A stretch of DNA of 64,000 nt from JAJVID01 sp963743425. Its GTDB lineage: Bacteria; Acidobacteriota; Blastocatellia; RBC074. Below, piece after piece: positions 37,506 to 47,420 of this stretch (position 1 is the first letter of the stretch; every line of letters starts with the position of its first letter). A program made the position numbers and the translations under genes. The notes under the pieces are model-generated. The model saw only the letters and a list, made by a program, of their open reading frames with translations. It searched no databases and had not been told where the DNA came from. The stretch covers positions 248,001 through 312,000 of the forward strand of contig CAVUPU010000001.1 of NCBI GenBank assembly GCA_963743425.1, in the 5' to 3' direction.

Positions 37506-38393
37506 TCACGACTGAACAGCTCCAACCCAAACACAACCGAGATTGATCGCCTGCCCACGCTTGAAGCGTTGCGGATCATCAACAGTGAAGACAAAAAAGT
37601 CGCGGAGGCCGTCGAGAAAGTCCTGCCCGCAATCGCGCGCGCGGTTGAGGGCGTCGTCGAACGCCTCGAACGCGGAGGCAGACTTTTTTACATCGGCACG
37701 GGAACCAGCGGACGTCTGGGCGTGCTCGACGCCGCAGAATGCCCGCCGACCTTCGGCGTGGCGCCTGATATGGTTCAGGGCGTCATCGCGGGCGGATACG
37801 AGGCGTGCTACCGCCCGGTCGAAGCTTCAGAAGATGACCGCGAGGCCGGCGCGAAAGATTTGCAGGATCGTGGAGTCAGCGAAAATGACGTCGTCGTGGG
37901 CATCGCCGCCAGCGGCCGCACGCCGTATACCATCGGCGCCGTTCAATACGCCCGAAAAATCGGCGCGTTGACCGTCTGCATTGCCTGCAACGAAAACACT
38001 GAGCTTGCGAGCGCGGTCGAAATCGCGATCGAGCCGATCGTCGGCCCGGAAGTGATCGCCGGCTCGACCCGTTTGAAATCGGGCACGGCGCAGAAGCTGG
38101 TCCTGAACATGCTTTCGACAATGACTATGGTGAGGCTCGGCTACGTGACTGGAAATCGCATGACCAATCTGATGACTCGCAACACGAAGCTTCGTCAACG
38201 CGCGCTCGGCATCGTCATGGCCGAATGCGATCTGGACGAAGCCACAGCCAAATACGTCCTCGAAACCGCCGATTGGGATCTGCGCGTGGCCATCGTGATG
38301 ATCAAAACGAAGGCGTCTCGAGAATTGGCCGAAGACACGTTGAAGAAATCCGGTTATACCATCTCGCGCGCGGTGGCGAATCTGCTCGCTTGA
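37502..38393 (+). CDS. murQ: N-acetylmuramic acid 6-phosphate etherase (frameshift near the start)
   Basis: The ATG at 37502 overlaps the kinase stop (ATGA) and gives MITTEQ. The rest of the family sequence (PNTTEIDRLPTLEALRII) continues in the next frame, implying one base change near 37520. The body has YIGTGTSGRLGVLDAAEC, VIAGGYEA, GIAASGRTPYTIGA and GSTRLKSGTAQKLVLNM, unmistakable for MurQ (SIS domain). It cleaves the lactyl ether of MurNAc-6-P to GlcNAc-6-P and lactate in cytosolic cell-wall recycling. Confidence 0.92.
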
Positions 38394-38491
38394 ACAATTG
38401 ACAATCCACATAAGCCGGAGGTATAGTATGGAGATTACTAGCTGAGTGTGAAGTATATGGGTAGGCGGAATTTGGCGACGGGAGGAGATTC

Positions 38492-38691
38492 ATGAATTCT
38501 GTTTTTTGCGTCGGCGTTCATTGCGGTGATCTTCGGCCTTTTACTTTCAGGCGACTCATCTGGCCATCATCGGCGGCAAACCCTGTCCGAGCAGACTCTG
38601 CGGGGAAAAGATCAAAGGACCGTGCGATAAGCACGAGTATGTCGTAGACGTTGCGAAAATTCGTCGCTATTGCCAGTGCGCATGGATGTAG
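38492..38691 (+). CDS. Small secreted Cys-rich protein, frameshifted
   Basis: A strong GGAGGAG ribosome-binding site precedes ATG at 38492. With one T added to the T-run at about 38501 the frame reads as a signal peptide (FASAFIAVIFGLLLSG). A second shift near 38555 leads into LAIIGGKPCPSRLCGEKIKG, then PCDKHEYVVDVAKIRRYCQC and WM with a stop at 38691. Five Cys in about 40 residues suggest metal binding or disulfides. The family is not recognised. Confidence 0.5.
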
Positions 38692-38733
38692 CGATGCTTT
38701 CGGAATCGACAAAACGCCAAGAGGTCTCTATAA

Positions 38734-40146
38734 GTGACTGACAATATCTCTTCTTCTCAACCAGCCTGGACGATTCCCGGCTACCTGGAAATTCACAACG
38801 GCCATCTCCACATCAACGGGGTTGATACAATCGAACTCGCGAAAGAGTTCGACACTCCGTTGTTCGTCGTCTCGGCGCCGCGCATTCGACACAACATCGC
38901 GCGGTTGCTCGAAGCGACGAGCCACCACGAAAAGATCAAGCTCTGCTATGCGTCGAAGGCCAACAACATCCTCGGCGTGCTGCGCGTAGTGCGCGAAGCG
39001 GGCATAGATGTCGAAGTAAATTCCGGTGGTGAATTGTTTCGCGCTTTGCAATCCGGATTCCGACCCGAGCAGATAGAGATGAACGGCATCTCGAAGACCG
39101 AACGCGAGATCGCCGAAGCGATTGACGCCGGCATATACGCGATCAACGTTGACTCGCCGTTCGAGCTTGAGCTGATCGAACAGGTCGCGGCGAAGCTGGG
39201 TAAACGCGCCAACGTGACGATCCGTCTGGTCGCGGGCGTGGGCACGCGCTCGCACGCGGGTTTGCAGACGGCGCTCTACACGTCGAAGTTCGGCGTTTCG
39301 CCCGCGCACGCCCGCAAGATGATGGTTCAAGCTCTGAAACGCCCCGAACTGATCAACCTCGCCGGGCTGCACATTCACGTGGGCTCGCAGACGCCCGATC
39401 CCGAACCTTACGTCGAAGCCCTGGCCGCGATGTGGGATCATCTGCTCTGGCTGCATCGGGAGACCGGCCACAAATTGCAGCACATCAACATCGGCGGAGG
39501 CATCCCAGTCAATTACCTGCGCGACGACACGCACGCCGAAGAGATCGGCGACGCCGAACGCGACATGCTCGGCGCCGATCTGACTTCGGCGGAGATGATG
39601 GAGGCGGCGGTTGAAGCCGTGCGCGCGTCCGCGCGACAGGCCGGCGCCGAATACCTGCTGGACGACCTGGAGATCGTCATGGAGCCGGGCCGCGCGATCA
39701 TCGCCGACGCGGTCACGATTCTCACCACGGTTCGCAACGTCAAATACCGTCCCGAAACCGGCGAGAATTGGGCGCTCACCGACGCCGGATACAACCTGAT
39801 GCTCTCGATGGTCATGTACCAGTGGTATTACCACGCGATTGACGCTTCGCGCGCAGCCGAACCGCCCGCGTCGCGTTACCGGATGGCCGGGCCGCTGTGC
39901 GACGGCGGCGATGTCTATTTCGACCTGCACGGCGAAGGACGCCTGCCCGATTGCCGGTTGCTGCCCGCGAACGTCGAGGTCGGCGAAGTGATCGCCATGC
40001 TCAACACCGGCGCGTATACGATGTCGCAGATGACGGCTTACAATGGCCGCCCGTTTCCGGCGGCGGTGATGGTTGAAGACGGCGGCAAGGTTCAGGTGAT
40101 CAGGAAGCGGGATAGCTATGAGGATTTGATCACCAATGAATTGTAG
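38734..40146 (+). CDS. lysA: PLP-dependent decarboxylase, diaminopimelate decarboxylase-like
   Basis: 470 residues from a GTG with AGAGG upstream. Fold type III motifs: LCYASKANN (PLP Lys), HIHVGSQTPDPEPY, NIGGGIPVNY, EPGRAIIADA, and GPLCDGGDVYF at the position of the CESxD motif. The last two agree with LysA-type enzymes, though CDGGD is unusual and there is an acidic insertion (EEIGDAERDMLGADL) around residue 275. Diaminopimelate decarboxylase (last step of lysine synthesis) is the best guess; another amino-acid decarboxylase is possible. Confidence 0.78.
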   Translation: MTDNISSSQPAWTIPGYLEIHNGHLHINGVDTIELAKEFDTPLFVVSAPRIRHNIARLLEATSHHEKIKLCYASKANNILGVLRVVREAGIDVEVNSGGELFRALQSGFRPEQIEMNGISKTEREIAEAIDAGIYAINVDSPFELELIEQVAAKLGKRANVTIRLVAGVGTRSHAGLQTALYTSKFGVSPAHARKMMVQALKRPELINLAGLHIHVGSQTPDPEPYVEALAAMWDHLLWLHRETGHKLQHINIGGGIPVNYLRDDTHAEEIGDAERDMLGADLTSAEMMEAAVEAVRASARQAGAEYLLDDLEIVMEPGRAIIADAVTILTTVRNVKYRPETGENWALTDAGYNLMLSMVMYQWYYHAIDASRAAEPPASRYRMAGPLCDGGDVYFDLHGEGRLPDCRLLPANVEVGEVIAMLNTGAYTMSQMTAYNGRPFPAAVMVEDGGKVQVIRKRDSYEDLITNEL

Positions 40147-40339
40147 TTCGGTAGAAAAATTATATGAGACCTGTGCAAATAAAAGCCCTTGTTGGTCAAC
40201 TGAATGCGCGCCAAATGTCCGACAATCTGAAGTTTGCGGCAGTCTGGCCAGCAAGCCGCTTGGCAGAAATGGAATGACTTCTTATCCAAGCGCGGCAAAC
40301 TGAGCGTTTGAACAATACTGGCGCTAACGGATTATGTGG

Positions 40340-40496
40340 CGCAGCCCCGGAGGGGCGAGATGTTTATAGTAAGAGGACATAATTCGCCCAGGCTCGTTAG
40401 GAGCGACATCTGCCAACGGCGGATGCCGCCCCGCCGGGGCTAAAAACTCAACTCGCCCGTATTACTATAAACATTTCGCCCCTCCGGGGCTGGGGC
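40340..40496. repeat. Inverted repeat CAGCCCCGGAGGGGCGA
   Basis: About 30-bp arms (CAGCCCCGGAGGGGCGAGAT and TTTATAGTA, with complements at 40464-40496) enclose about 100 bases with a smaller GGCGGGGC element inside. Confidence 0.75.
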
Positions 40497-40740
40497 AATG
40501 GTCACAACCACAAAATCCATCAGTACCAGGAAAAATAAAAGCACTAACGATTCCTCGTCGCCGCAGCGACGGTTGATCCTCCCCCGGCTTTTGAAAGCGC
40601 GGGAGCGCAGTGGAAGAGCGGTTTTAGTCGCTGCCGCGACGGTTGACGCTGATCAGCGGAAATTAACCGTCGCTGCCGGACTCACGGGCGGATGCGTTGA
40701 TGGTGCGGCTTTGATGGCGATTGAAAAATAGCTGAATCGA

Positions 40741-40814
40741 CAGCGTAAGGGCGGGTTTTCCCCGCCCAATCGCCTGGTAACGGATGCGGGCGGGGAAAAC
40801 CCGCCCCTACGCTG
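40741..40814. repeat. Palindrome, GGGCGGGTTTTCCCCGCCC family
   Basis: Arms 40741-40767 and 40788-40814 are complementary (CAGCGTAAGGGCGGGTTTTC and complement) with one mismatch around a 20-base loop. Same family as 26804-26872. Confidence 0.82.
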
Positions 40815-41329
40815 TTGTTGCATTATTTACTCAAAGACCATAAAAGCCGGGCTAAGCTCACACGGTTGCTGCCGCGACCGGGAAAAAGGTGGTTGCATTA
40901 TTTTTTCAAAGACCACAAGAAAGACCATAAGTTTGTCGGATTTGCGCGCTGATTACTGTAAGGCTTAGTTGTCACGCTTCAGCAGTTTCTGAAGCTAGAG
41001 CGATTTCTTTGCGCAAATCAGATCGAATTTTTATGAATCAAAGGGTGCACGCCAATTGTTTTCTTGGAGCTTCGAGCGAGCTGTTCTAGAGTGAATCGTG
41101 ATGAGAACACGAATTTTTCAAATCAACCTTCATTGGTCAAACGGATTGCTGGCAACAGTATTATCATCTACTTTTTCGCACGCGAGCCTGGCTATAGATG
41201 CTCCACAGTCGTAATCAGCGTAAGGCTGCGTTATAGACGAAGCCGGAAATGAATGTGTAAATAATTGGTCAGGTTGTTTTTAACGGTAATAACAATACAA
41301 GAGATCAAGTCTTGCGAAGGCGAACTTCG

Positions 41330-41518
41330 ATGAAAGAGGGTGAGCCATTGACGAGAGGAGAAATTGAGGAGAGCCTTAAACGATTAAGCAGGCTCAAAAT
41401 GATCCACCCACTTCGTTTTGATAAAGTTGCAATTCAGTTAGACGGACAAAACAAAGTCGCAGAATTCGCGATTTGCGTAATTGAAAACTTACGGTTCATT
41501 TACTTAGGCAGTTGTTGA
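41330..41518 (+). CDS. Weak small ORF (62 aa)
   Basis: MKEGEPLTRGEIEESLKRLS continues to FAICVIENLRFIYLGSC. The composition is protein-like, but there is no ribosome-binding site and the surroundings are decayed. It may be a relic. Confidence 0.25.
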   Translation: MKEGEPLTRGEIEESLKRLSRLKMIHPLRFDKVAIQLDGQNKVAEFAICVIENLRFIYLGSC

Positions 41519-42119
41519 AATTACGATCCGCAGCCGCGGAGCGGCATTTGAGCATAGCCCGGTGTTTTAACGCAATTGATATTGCTTTGCAGTCTTTGGC
41601 AACACCCGAACCTACAATTGAGGATGTTGCGATCAAGAGGGGAGGCAGGCTATTGCTATACCTCTTGAAGGATGGGCATTCATGGTCATACCGCCGAGCA
41701 AAAGCACAGCGATGATTCCAAAGCCGAGGCTGTATACTTTAACTGTTGACACAGACGGGCAAGCGGTTGCTGTTGGTCAACTTCTTTTGGCCCTTATTGA
41801 TCGCGGAGCCTTTATCGCCATCACGCATTGCTGCCATACGAAGCAGTACAGCCGCAATAAAAGCTGTTCGAGCCGAAATTCGGTGCGATTGATCTGGTAT
41901 GCATCAGACATACGCTGGTTTGGAGCATATACCAGCAGTCAGGTCGAAGCGTAACTTGGTACGAGAACTTGCGTGACTCATTTACATGTTCGCGCAAACG
42001 CGTTAATGGCTTTGACCTGAGCAAATAACTGCGTAATCTTCACGGCTTATTGGCGGCTCATTCAATCCCATCGGTGGATTGTTCAGATCCAACCTTTAAA
42101 GGAAAAGGCGGCTCTTTCT

Positions 42120-42562
42120 TGAATACCCGCGCCAACTGGCAGAGGCTGTACTTGAGCAAGATCGCCGGAAGAACCTTTCAGATTTTTTCTGGAATCAAAT
42201 CCAGAGTTGCTACATCGAATCGCGCCAAACGTATATGCTTCAAGGCCCTTTACTAAGCTTCTACAGTCTGATTTGGCTATCCTAAACCCACAACGCCAGC
42301 TTTTACTCATTGAGCTAGAACGGCCCAACACGTGGATTCTGAGACAAGATCGGCGGTGTCCATGCAGAGCTACAGCACGCCTTTGTTCAGCCTCGCGTCG
42401 GCGACATATTGGGATGAACAAAGAGCAGTTGTTGGATTGCATAGGTGTAGTTCGAAAGCAAGTCAACGCCGGGCTGATGGTCAAATGCGGACGGCACCGC
42501 CTATGGCAGAGACTCAATTCGCAAATAAAACGGCTCTTAATGTGGGCGAACCGAAGTTTATG
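42120..42562 (+). pseudogene. Decayed DUF4263/Shedu-like nuclease fragment
   Basis: One frame reads RIAPNVYASRPFTKLLQSDL and AILNPQRQLLLIELERPNTW, resembling the nuclease core of DUF4263 (Shedu) proteins, where a hydrophobic strand ends in E(I/L)(K/E)RP. A second frame continues GGVHAELQHAFVQPR, matching the AELTHAxxQV segment that follows in the family. Then LDCIGVVRKQVNAGLMVKCG returns in the first frame. Several frame changes and no start indicate a relic. Assignment is by motif order only. Confidence 0.45.
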
Positions 42563-42741
42563 ACTTAAAACGACTTGCTTGCTGGTCTAGATGCCCTAAT
42601 ACGCACATTTGAGCAGCTATAGTGCTTTGAAAAGCATTCCCGATCGTCTAATTCCATCACGTCTGAGAATGCCGGGAGTGAATTATGACGACCATTAACT
42701 CCTGATCAATCTTGTAAATCCTGTCAAAAATCGAGTAAAAT

Positions 42742-43167
42742 ATGGCGACACTGGAAAGAGCGATTCTGATTGCGGCGCAAGCCCACCTCGGCCAGCGTGA
42801 CAAGGCCGGGGCGCCGTACATCCTGCACCCGCTCAGAATGATGATGCGGATGGAGTCCGAGGCCGCGATGATCGCCGCCGCGCTGCACGACGTGGTCGAG
42901 GACAGCGACTGGACGCTCGAACAATTGCGCGGCGAAGGTTTTTCGGAAGAGGTTCTGCAAGCTGTTGATTGCCTGACGAGCAGGGAAGGCGAGACCTACG
43001 ACGAATTCATCGCGCGCGTGCGCGGCAGCGCAATCGCCCGTCAGGTGAAGATCGCCGACCTCGAAGACAACATGAACGTCAAACGCATCGGCGAAATAAC
43101 GCCGAAGGATCTGGCACGCATCGAAAAATACCACCGCGCCTGGCGCGCGCTCACACAGGAGAGATGA
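42742..43167 (+). CDS. HD-domain phosphohydrolase (SpoT/MESH1-like)
   Basis: 141 residues. HLGQRDKAGAPYILHPLRMM and ALHDVVEDSDWTLEQLRGEG are the HD-box motifs of the (p)ppGpp hydrolase-type HD family, and VKIADLEDNMNVKRI supplies the later Asp/Asn. The size fits a stand-alone small alarmone hydrolase-like enzyme, although the substrate could be another nucleotide. Two bases separate its stop from the next start, suggesting co-transcription. Confidence 0.85.
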   Translation: MATLERAILIAAQAHLGQRDKAGAPYILHPLRMMMRMESEAAMIAAALHDVVEDSDWTLEQLRGEGFSEEVLQAVDCLTSREGETYDEFIARVRGSAIARQVKIADLEDNMNVKRIGEITPKDLARIEKYHRAWRALTQER

Positions 43168-43169
43168 TT

Positions 43170-43829
43170 ATGTTCATCAAGCCCCGTCTTAAACTTATCC
43201 CGTCTCTTTCGATCGTTCTTCTGGCGCTTCTGCTCGTACCCGCCGGCGCGTATCAGCGTGGCGCGAAGCGACTGTTCGACGGAAAATCGTTCAAAGGCTG
43301 GGAAGGGAATCTGAGCCTCTTCCGAATCGAGGACGGCGCAATCGCAGGCGGCTCATTGAAAGAGAGCCTCGCGCACAACGAATTTCTCTGCACGACGGAG
43401 GAATACGGCGATTTCGAGCTGCGGTTGAAAGTCAAACTGCTCGGCGATCCGGCCAAAGCCAACGCCGGAATCCAGTTCCGCTCCAAACGGATTCCGAACC
43501 ACCACGAAGTGATCGGTTATCAGGCCGATATGGGGCAACATTACTGGGGAGCGCTTTACGATGAATCGCGGCGGCGAAAGATTCTCTCCGGCCCGAACCT
43601 CGACGAATTGAACAAAGTTCTGAAGCGCGAAGATTGGAACGATTACGTGATCCGCGCCGAAGGCAAACGTGTTCGCCTCTCGATCAACGGCTTCCAGACG
43701 GCCGATTACACAGAGGCCGATGACAGCATAGAGCAGCGTGGTCGCATCTGCCTGCAAATCCACGGAGGCCCGCCGAGCGAAGCCTGGTACAAGGAGATCA
43801 CGATAGAGCCGCTTCAAATAAAAAAGTGA
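43170..43829 (+). CDS. Secreted DUF1080 (3-keto-disaccharide hydrolase-like) protein
   Basis: 219 residues, starting at the second ATG, which has AGGAGAG at good spacing. A signal peptide (SLSIVLLALLLVPAGA) is followed by RLFDGKSFKGWEG, EYGDFELRLKVKL, AGIQFRSKRI and YKEITIEPL, typical of DUF1080/LamG-like sugar-binding folds that hydrolyse 3-keto-glycosides or bind glycans. Exported; likely acts on plant or microbial oligosaccharides. Confidence 0.9.
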   Translation: MFIKPRLKLIPSLSIVLLALLLVPAGAYQRGAKRLFDGKSFKGWEGNLSLFRIEDGAIAGGSLKESLAHNEFLCTTEEYGDFELRLKVKLLGDPAKANAGIQFRSKRIPNHHEVIGYQADMGQHYWGALYDESRRRKILSGPNLDELNKVLKREDWNDYVIRAEGKRVRLSINGFQTADYTEADDSIEQRGRICLQIHGGPPSEAWYKEITIEPLQIKK

Positions 43830-43964
43830 TCGAGCCCGCTTCCTCTTGCCACTGCCAATGACTGTTGGCAGTATTTGCGGCGCCAGCCGGACAAATCCAT
43901 TCTTCCGGCGGGATCAAAGCAGTAAAACTGAATAACGACAGATCGTTTTGAAAGGACTGTGACT

Positions 43965-44414
43965 ATGAAACGAACTCTTTTACTTGCGGTCGTCTTTGCA
44001 TCGGTCTCTCTGGTGGCTTTCGCGCAGGAGAAGAAAGCTTCAAACGGTGTTGAGCAGGCGGTGCTCAAGCTCGAACAGCAGTGGGAAGACGCGCTGCTCA
44101 AATCTGACGTCGCCGCGCTCGAAAAAATTTATGACGACAGCTTGATCTATACGCATTCAAGCGGCGGCGTTGATAACAAATCGGTCTACGTCGGCAATAT
44201 CAAATCAGGCGTCACGAAGTACCAGTCAATGAAACGCGACGATATCAAGGTCAACGTTTATGGCAATACCGCGCTGGTCACCTGCCATTGGGAGGTGCAC
44301 GTTCTGGCCAGGGGTAACAAGATTGATACAAACGCAAGGTACCTTCACGTTTACGTCAAGCAGAAAGACGGCTGGAAGATGGTAGCGCATCAATCAACAA
44401 GAATAGCGCAGTGA
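43965..44414 (+). CDS. Secreted NTF2-like (DUF4440/SnoaL) protein
   Basis: 149 residues from the ATG giving MKRTLLLAVVFASVSLVAFA, a cleavable signal peptide. The mature part, LEQQWEDALLKSDVAALEKI then YDDSLIYTHSSG and GWKMVAHQSTRI, is the NTF2-like DUF4440 fold with a hydrophobic pocket. Function is unknown; such proteins are numerous in Acidobacteriota. Confidence 0.88.
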   Translation: MKRTLLLAVVFASVSLVAFAQEKKASNGVEQAVLKLEQQWEDALLKSDVAALEKIYDDSLIYTHSSGGVDNKSVYVGNIKSGVTKYQSMKRDDIKVNVYGNTALVTCHWEVHVLARGNKIDTNARYLHVYVKQKDGWKMVAHQSTRIAQ

Positions 44415-44599
44415 ATTCTTCCGATGGCGCCTGTTCGGCTTCCAGGTCAGGAACCGACTGCCGTCCCGGAGGGACGCCGGAATCAGCCGGGGAGGAACCG
44501 ACTCGCGAAGTAATTCGGAATATCTAGAATCGCAGCTCCAGCGGCAGACGCCGAAGTCGTGGACGGGCGCGGCATCCGGGGCTGGGAATCAATTTGGCC

Positions 44600-44985
44600 G
44601 AGTCCCCTCGAGCTACGCAGGGCCTCCAGCCCACCGGCAATCGCCGCTAGGGCCTCCGGCGCAAAGGATCAAATGTCGCGAGCCCGGACATCGCGCAGTC
44701 GCAAGACACGGAATCATCCGCTGCCGGCTACGGCGCAAGGAACAAATGTCACGGTAGCGCTGGAGTTCGCGCAGCGCGCTTGGGAGGATTGCGACCATCC
44801 GCCGGCGCCTCCGGCGCAAAGGAAACGAATGTCAGGCAAGCTTGGAATCGCGCACTCGCTCGATGCCAATATCAGTTGCGCGGCTCTGGCGCACCGAAAG
44901 AACCGTGAGCCACGCCGGAATCGCGCAGTCGCAGAACGCAAATATCAGCTGGCGCTTCCGGCGCAAGAACGCAAAGGCCTGGCGT
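44600..44985. repeat. Degenerate 73-81-bp tandem repeats
   Basis: The anchor CTCCGGCGCAAAGG, with CAAATGTC just after it and TCGCGCAGTCGC further on, recurs near 44656, 44729, 44810, 44886 and 44966 with growing divergence. It fills most of the 599-base gap before the esterase gene. No clear coding frame. Confidence 0.65.
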
Positions 44986-45013
44986 GCGCTACGCACGATA
45001 ACGAGGAGGTCAT

Positions 45014-47005
45014 ATGAATCGGCGGAAATTGGGAAGGCTTCCACATATCTCACGATTTTGATCGCATTGTTGGTCTTGCCGATGAAAGGCGAATTGCAGT
45101 CGGCGGACAAATTGCGTTTCGCGATCTCGTTCCCCGCTGAGCGCAGCCAGTCGGCTCTCGACGGACGCGTTCTGCTGATGATCTCGACCGATGGCTCGCA
45201 AGAGCCTCGGACGCAGATCAATGACGGCCCGAAGACTCAGCAGATTTTCGGGATTGATGTAGACGGGTTGAAGCCCGGGCAGCAGGCCTTCGTGGACGGA
45301 GGTGTTTTCGGCTATCCGAGAAAAAGTCTGAGAGACGTTCCGGCCGGGACTTATTCGGTGCAGGCGTTGCTGCATAAGTACGAAACTTTCAAACGATCCG
45401 ACGGGCATACGGTCAAGCTGCCGATGGATCGAGGAGAAGGCCAGCATTGGAACCTGGCGCCTGGCAACCTCTACAGCAAACCTCAACAGATCAGGCTGGA
45501 TCCCGGCAAGGCGGAGACGATTTCGATCTCGCTCGATCAGGAGATACCTCCGATCCAGCCTCCGAAAGACACCAGATACATCAAGCACATTAAGATTCAG
45601 AGCGAGAAGCTGACGAAGTTCTGGGGACGCCCGATGTATCTTGGCGCCTGCGTCTTGTTACCGCACGGCTTCGATGAACATCCTGATGCTCGTTACCCGC
45701 TGATGGTGTTTCACGGTCATTTTCCGAACACCTTCGGCGGATTCCGCGAAACGCCACCCGATCCGAATCTGAAGCCCGATTACAACGAGCGGTTCAAGAT
45801 CTCCGGATATAACAAAATTCAGCAGGAGTACGCTTACAAGTTTTACCAGGACTGGATCAGCCCCGACTTCCCGCGCTTCGTAGCGATCGAAATTCAGCAC
45901 GCGAATCCGTATTACGACGATTCCTACGCGGTCAATTCGGCCAACCTGGGGCCGTATGGCGACGCGATCAATTACGAATTGATTCCGTCATATCGAGAAG
46001 CAATTCCGGGCATAGGGCAGGGCTGGGCGCGGTTCACATACGGCGGCTCGACCGGCGGTTGGGAAGCGCTGGCGACTCAGATGTTCTATCCCGATATGTT
46101 CAATGGATGTTTCGCCGCCTGTCCCGACCCGATCGATTTTCGCGCCTTCACGGTGGTCAACATCTACGAAGACAAGAACGCCTATTACGTCGAGAGCCAG
46201 TGGAAGCGCACTCCGCGACCGGGATTCCGCAATTATCTCGGCCATCTGACCGCGACGCTCGAAGAGATGAATCATAAGGAACTGGTGCTTGGCACGAAGA
46301 GCCGGTCGGGCGATCAGTGGGACATCTGGGAGGCGGTCTATTCGCCGGTCGGCGCCGATGGTTATCCGAAACGCGATCTGGGACAAGATGACCGGCGAGA
46401 TAGATCGCTCGGTCGCCGCATACTGGCGCGAGAATTACGATCTCGGCTACATCCTCAAACGCGATTGGAAGACGCTCGGGCCGAAGCTCGAAGGCAAGAT
46501 TCACATCTATTGCGGCGACATGGATAACTACTATTTGAACAACGCGGTTTACCTGGTCGAGGAGTTTTTGAAGAGCACAACCAATCCGTTTTACGCGGGC
46601 CAGGTGGCTTACGGTGACCGCGCCGAACATTGCTGGAACGGCGACCACAACCTGCCCAATCACCTTTCGCGATTGAGATACAACATAATGTACCTGCCGA
46701 AGATACTCGATCGCATCAAAAAGACTGCTCCGGCAGGGGCGGATGAAATCGAGCACGGGCGCGCCGACCACTATTCCGTCGAAATCATCGGGGAAGCGCT
46801 GGGCGGAGATCAGACCCTGCCTTCCTCCGGTAGAGCAACCGTCGAAGTAGGATCGCGCGGGGGCGGCGCCGTAATACTCGCGGATGATCCGCTTCGAGGT
46901 CTCCGCCGTAACGTGGACGGCGCGGAACGCGTAATCGAGCAGCTTCTGCCGGTTGACGGCGAATGTCCCGAATGGCTCGTTGGCGGCGTCGTGCCCGGTG
47001 ATTAG
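45014..47005 (+). CDS. Secreted alpha/beta-hydrolase-type esterase (two frameshifts, altered 3' end)
   Basis: GAGGAGG precedes ATG at 45014 (MNRRKLGRLP). After one shift near 45040 comes a signal helix (TYLTILIALLVLP) and a long extracellular protein: GVFGYPRKSLRDVPAGTYSV, then LLPHGFDEHPDARYPLMVFH, and the nucleophile elbow YGGSTGGWEAL. A second shift near 46372 leads to DKMTGEIDRSVAAYW and ending CGDMDNYYLNNAVYL, AEHCWNGDHNLPNHLSRL with the catalytic His. After about 46737 the frame runs antisense into a tannase fragment up to the stop at 47005, so the natural C-terminus has been lost. Confidence 0.72.
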
Positions 47006-47409
47006 TCTGAGCGACGGCGAAGCTGGCCTTGAGAGTCGTGTTGCGAGTATTGACGCGTCCCGTCGCCGTGAGCGGCTCGCCCGCATACCCACCATTCCCG
47101 AACATATAGAAGCGGTTGTTCCAGGTACGCGGGCAAACTCAGCTCAAAGCGTACCTCCGGCAGAATCTGTCCCGTGATGTGGCAATATTCCGGCAGTTCT
47201 CCGGAGGCCGGAACCAGCGTGGCGGTCTCAATCGAGAATTCATATCCGGTCAGCTCCACGAGCGAGCCGCAATCCCGCTTTGGTTTAACAGCGGCTCCGT
47301 CATTGAGCGATGGCTTCCAGTTTCTGAACTGAACACCGTTCTGCGCCAGCGCTGATGAGGTTAAAGAGAGAAGAAGCAAAACCAGGATAATCAAACGCCG
47401 CCTGTTCAT
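46745..47409 (-). pseudogene. Tannase/feruloyl esterase gene, frameshifted and 3'-truncated
   Basis: N-terminus MNRRRLIILVLLLLSLTSSA is a signal peptide, then YCHITGQILPEVRFELSLPA. Frame change near 47120 to NNRFYMFGNGGYAGEPL, another near 47010 to TGHDAANEPFGTFAVNRQKL, and finally YFDGCSTGGRQGLISAQRFP with the nucleophile Ser, ending at GAPVLDF. Tannase-family proteins continue for roughly 300 more residues, including the catalytic Asp and His, which are absent here. Non-functional as read. Confidence 0.78.
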
Positions 47410-47420
47410 TGGCGCCACTC

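Larger units (their letters stand above)
40147..42741. other. 2.6-kb region almost without genes
   Basis: Contains two palindromes (40340-40496 and 40741-40814), GTCGCCGCAGCGACGG-like short inverted units (40555-40700), one weak small ORF at 41330-41518 and, from about 42120, a decayed DUF4263-like fragment. Between 41500 and 42050 short coding-like scraps appear in several frames (for example LYTLTVDTDGQAVAVGQLLL) without any intact gene. Base composition is visibly more AT-rich than in core genes. It reads as a graveyard of former accessory genes. Confidence 0.6.
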
